Below, in pieces: positions 62,689 to 64,000 of a DNA stretch of 64,000 bases. Source of the DNA: Bacteriovoracaceae bacterium (GTDB lineage: Bacteria > Bdellovibrionota > Bacteriovoracia > Bacteriovoracales > Bacteriovoracaceae); contig JAMPXB010000014.1 of assembly GCA_023701435.1 (NCBI GenBank), forward strand, positions 24,858 to 88,857, read 5' to 3'. The notes beneath the pieces are model-generated. The model was not told the DNA's origin. It did not search any database and saw only the letters and a program-made list of their open reading frames with translations. Both the position numbers and the translations under genes were made by a program. Position 1 is the first letter of the stretch; the number at the start of each line of letters is the position of its first letter.

Positions 62689-63834
62689 ATGGACACGAAG
62701 CCCAGTTTTTTTTCGGTTAGATATGATTTAATTCAAACCGGACAACCCCTATTATTCGATCTCTTTGTAAACTCATCTGTGATTAAGGGGAAAGAGAAGT
62801 TTGTCAGAATTTTTCCCTCCGGCAGCTCTTTGGAGAAAGAAGAGTTGGAAGAGTTTCACCGCAAGTATTTTCAGCTTTATATTCAGGAAAATCAGCGAAA
62901 AATCTATTTAAGATCTCTGGTAAAATCTGATCTCGACGATGTGAAGAAGGCGACCGTCATTAAAGACGCGGCCCTGGAATACCTTCATAATATTTTCGAT
63001 AAGGACAAAGAATTTTCAACAGAAGTTCTGTCACAGAATATTGAAGGTTGTCGGGAAGTCGTAGAGAGTATGGTCGACGTTTTAGATCACCATAATATTG
63101 ATTCCCTCAGAAGCCTTATTGGGAATCTTAGTTTCCATGACTTTTATACCTATGATCATTCCATCAATGTATCCATGTACTGTATTCAGATTTATAAGAC
63201 CATTAACCCTAAAGCTTCCCGTCGTGAATTGATCCATGCCGGTCTGGGTGGGCTTCTTCATGATCTGGGAAAAATAAAAATCCCAACTCACATTCTGAAT
63301 AATCCAGGTGGTCTTTCGGATGAAGATTATCAGACCATCAAAAAACATCCGGACTTTGGTCTGGATCTTCTGATTAGTGGTCACTGTGAAGTGAGCGCAG
63401 ATATTGATTTAAAGATCGTCGCCCGAGTGGTGCATGAACACCATGAAAATTTTGATGGTACCGGTTATCCCAAAAAACTAAAAGGCAAAGATGAGATTCA
63501 TCTTTTGGCCCGGGTTTGTACGATTGCTGACTTCTTTGATGCGATTACTACCAAGCGCTCTTATAACGAAGTTCTGACCATTCCTGATGCTATGAATACC
63601 ATGAGAAAGTTCCGGGGAATAAAACTTGATCCGGATATCTTTGATATTTTCGACCAGCATGTTCGTTATGTCAGGGCCGAGTTCGCCCGTGATCTGCGGC
63701 TGGCAGATTCTTTTGATCCCACACTCCCATATGCAAAACTTCCCATCGAAGAGATCAAAAAGTTTGAGAAGGAAATGGATTTTGGGAAAATCAAAGTGGT
63801 GGATAGCAAAGGCAAGAAAGACAAAAAACATTAA
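62689..63834 (+). CDS. HD-GYP domain protein (cyclic-di-GMP phosphodiesterase)
   Basis: A 381-residue protein. An N-terminal domain of about 140 residues is followed by an HD-GYP domain: the tyrosine-histidine in FYTYDHSINVSMY, H191-D192 in LLHDLGKIKIP, VHEHHENFDGTGYP with G259-Y260-P261, and ADFFDAITTKRSY. All metal-binding residues are present, so it should degrade cyclic-di-GMP, a signal that controls motility and lifestyle switching. It ends just before the IS-like sequence. No Shine-Dalgarno is strong. Confidence 0.93.
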   Translation: MDTKPSFFSVRYDLIQTGQPLLFDLFVNSSVIKGKEKFVRIFPSGSSLEKEELEEFHRKYFQLYIQENQRKIYLRSLVKSDLDDVKKATVIKDAALEYLHNIFDKDKEFSTEVLSQNIEGCREVVESMVDVLDHHNIDSLRSLIGNLSFHDFYTYDHSINVSMYCIQIYKTINPKASRRELIHAGLGGLLHDLGKIKIPTHILNNPGGLSDEDYQTIKKHPDFGLDLLISGHCEVSADIDLKIVARVVHEHHENFDGTGYPKKLKGKDEIHLLARVCTIADFFDAITTKRSYNEVLTIPDAMNTMRKFRGIKLDPDIFDIFDQHVRYVRAEFARDLRLADSFDPTLPYAKLPIEEIKKFEKEMDFGKIKVVDSKGKKDKKH

Positions 63835-63856
63835 AAAAAAAGCCCCGTTTCTGATC

Positions 63857-64000
63857 TGTACCCCAAATTCTGGACAGGAAATAAAAAGCCCCTGTCCCGT
63901 TTTTGGGGTATTCTTCTTTTTAGGAGCAGATCATGGCCGAACTTTCAGATTCCGACCGCAAGCGGTTACTCAAAAACAAGCATGTATTGAAGATTACAGC
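63857..64000 (+). mobile_element. Left end of an IS3-like element (cut by the window)
   Basis: TGTACCCCAAATTCTGGACA at 63857 looks like an IS3-family terminal repeat. An imperfect inverted copy (63891-63910, CCTGTCC...TTTGGGGTA) lies 12 bases further in, forming a long hairpin ahead of the orfA start. The right end is outside the window. Confidence 0.65.
63933..64000 (+). CDS. IS3-family transposase OrfA (partial)
   Basis: From ATG 63933, with TAGGAG upstream, MAELSDSDRKRLLKNKHVLKIT continues off the window. The LLKNKHVLKIT start matches the N-terminal HTH part of IS3-group OrfA proteins. Only 22 residues are visible, so the call rests largely on the flanking inverted repeat. Confidence 0.55.
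   Translation, partial: MAELSDSDRKRLLKNKHVLKIT

Overview
The window is chromosomal DNA from a moderately AT-rich, Gram-negative, flagellated bacterium. The evidence includes outer-membrane genes (MlaEFD lipid transport, a TonB receptor, an MsbA-like exporter, a heptose phosphatase), a PBP2/RodA/MreCD wall-elongation cluster and a near-complete proximal flagellar operon. Gene order and family content (flgB-flgC-fliE-fliF-fliG-fliH-fliI-fliJ-motE ... fliK-flgD-flagellar operon protein-flgE, frequent TTG starts, sigma-54 activators, Mpl, PPDK) fit Bdellovibrionota, most likely the Bacteriovoracales. That assignment is inference from gene content; the window has no rRNA.

Layout. 1-5.6 kb: a partial membrane flippase-like gene, a nitrilase-family amidase, a NifU-like Fe-S protein, a BamE-like exported protein, a frameshifted SF2 helicase, a double carboxymuconolactone-decarboxylase protein, RecO and GmhB. 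5.6-12.4 kb: MsbA-type ABC exporter, glycyl-tRNA synthetase, pyruvate phosphate dikinase and a serine hydrolase whose start codon lies in a large hairpin. 12.4-19.6 kb: a 759-aa secreted protein behind a sigma-28-like promoter, a PepSY/TonB uptake pair behind a palindromic site, an alpha/beta hydrolase and an App1-like phosphatase. 19.6-26.1 kb: Mpl, a lipoprotein hydrolase candidate, MetK and an NtrC-type regulator. 26-30.4 kb: two paralogous small secreted proteins and the mlaEFD operon.

30.5-46.6 kb is the flagellar block. It starts with a TPR protein preceded by a chain of ATGA-coupled micro-ORFs, then a degenerate sigma-54 activator lacking GAFTGA and Walker B acids, then the basal body, switch and export genes. 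A REP-type (Y1) transposase with a 23-bp tandem array splits this block from fliK-flgD-flgE. flgE has a good sigma-54 promoter. 46.6-53.6 kb: ferredoxin, PpiD-like chaperone, mreC-mreD-mrdA-rodA and a 67-aa exported protein with its own sigma-54 promoter. 53.6-64 kb: MarR regulator with a palindromic operator over its start codon, a rhodanese without its catalytic Cys, membrane and exported unknowns, an HD phosphohydrolase, glutaredoxin, a histone-H1-like protein, a TadG-like protein, Ssb, an HD-GYP phosphodiesterase, and the left end of an IS3-like element at the border.

Two themes recur. Alternative sigma factors (one sigma-28-like and two sigma-54-like sites) sit in front of the hook gene and two genes for exported proteins, possibly linking motility timing to secretion. 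Several genes have perfect inverted repeats that either bury the Shine-Dalgarno or abut the start codon, suggesting start-site control. All are read by eye and none is verified by search or experiment.
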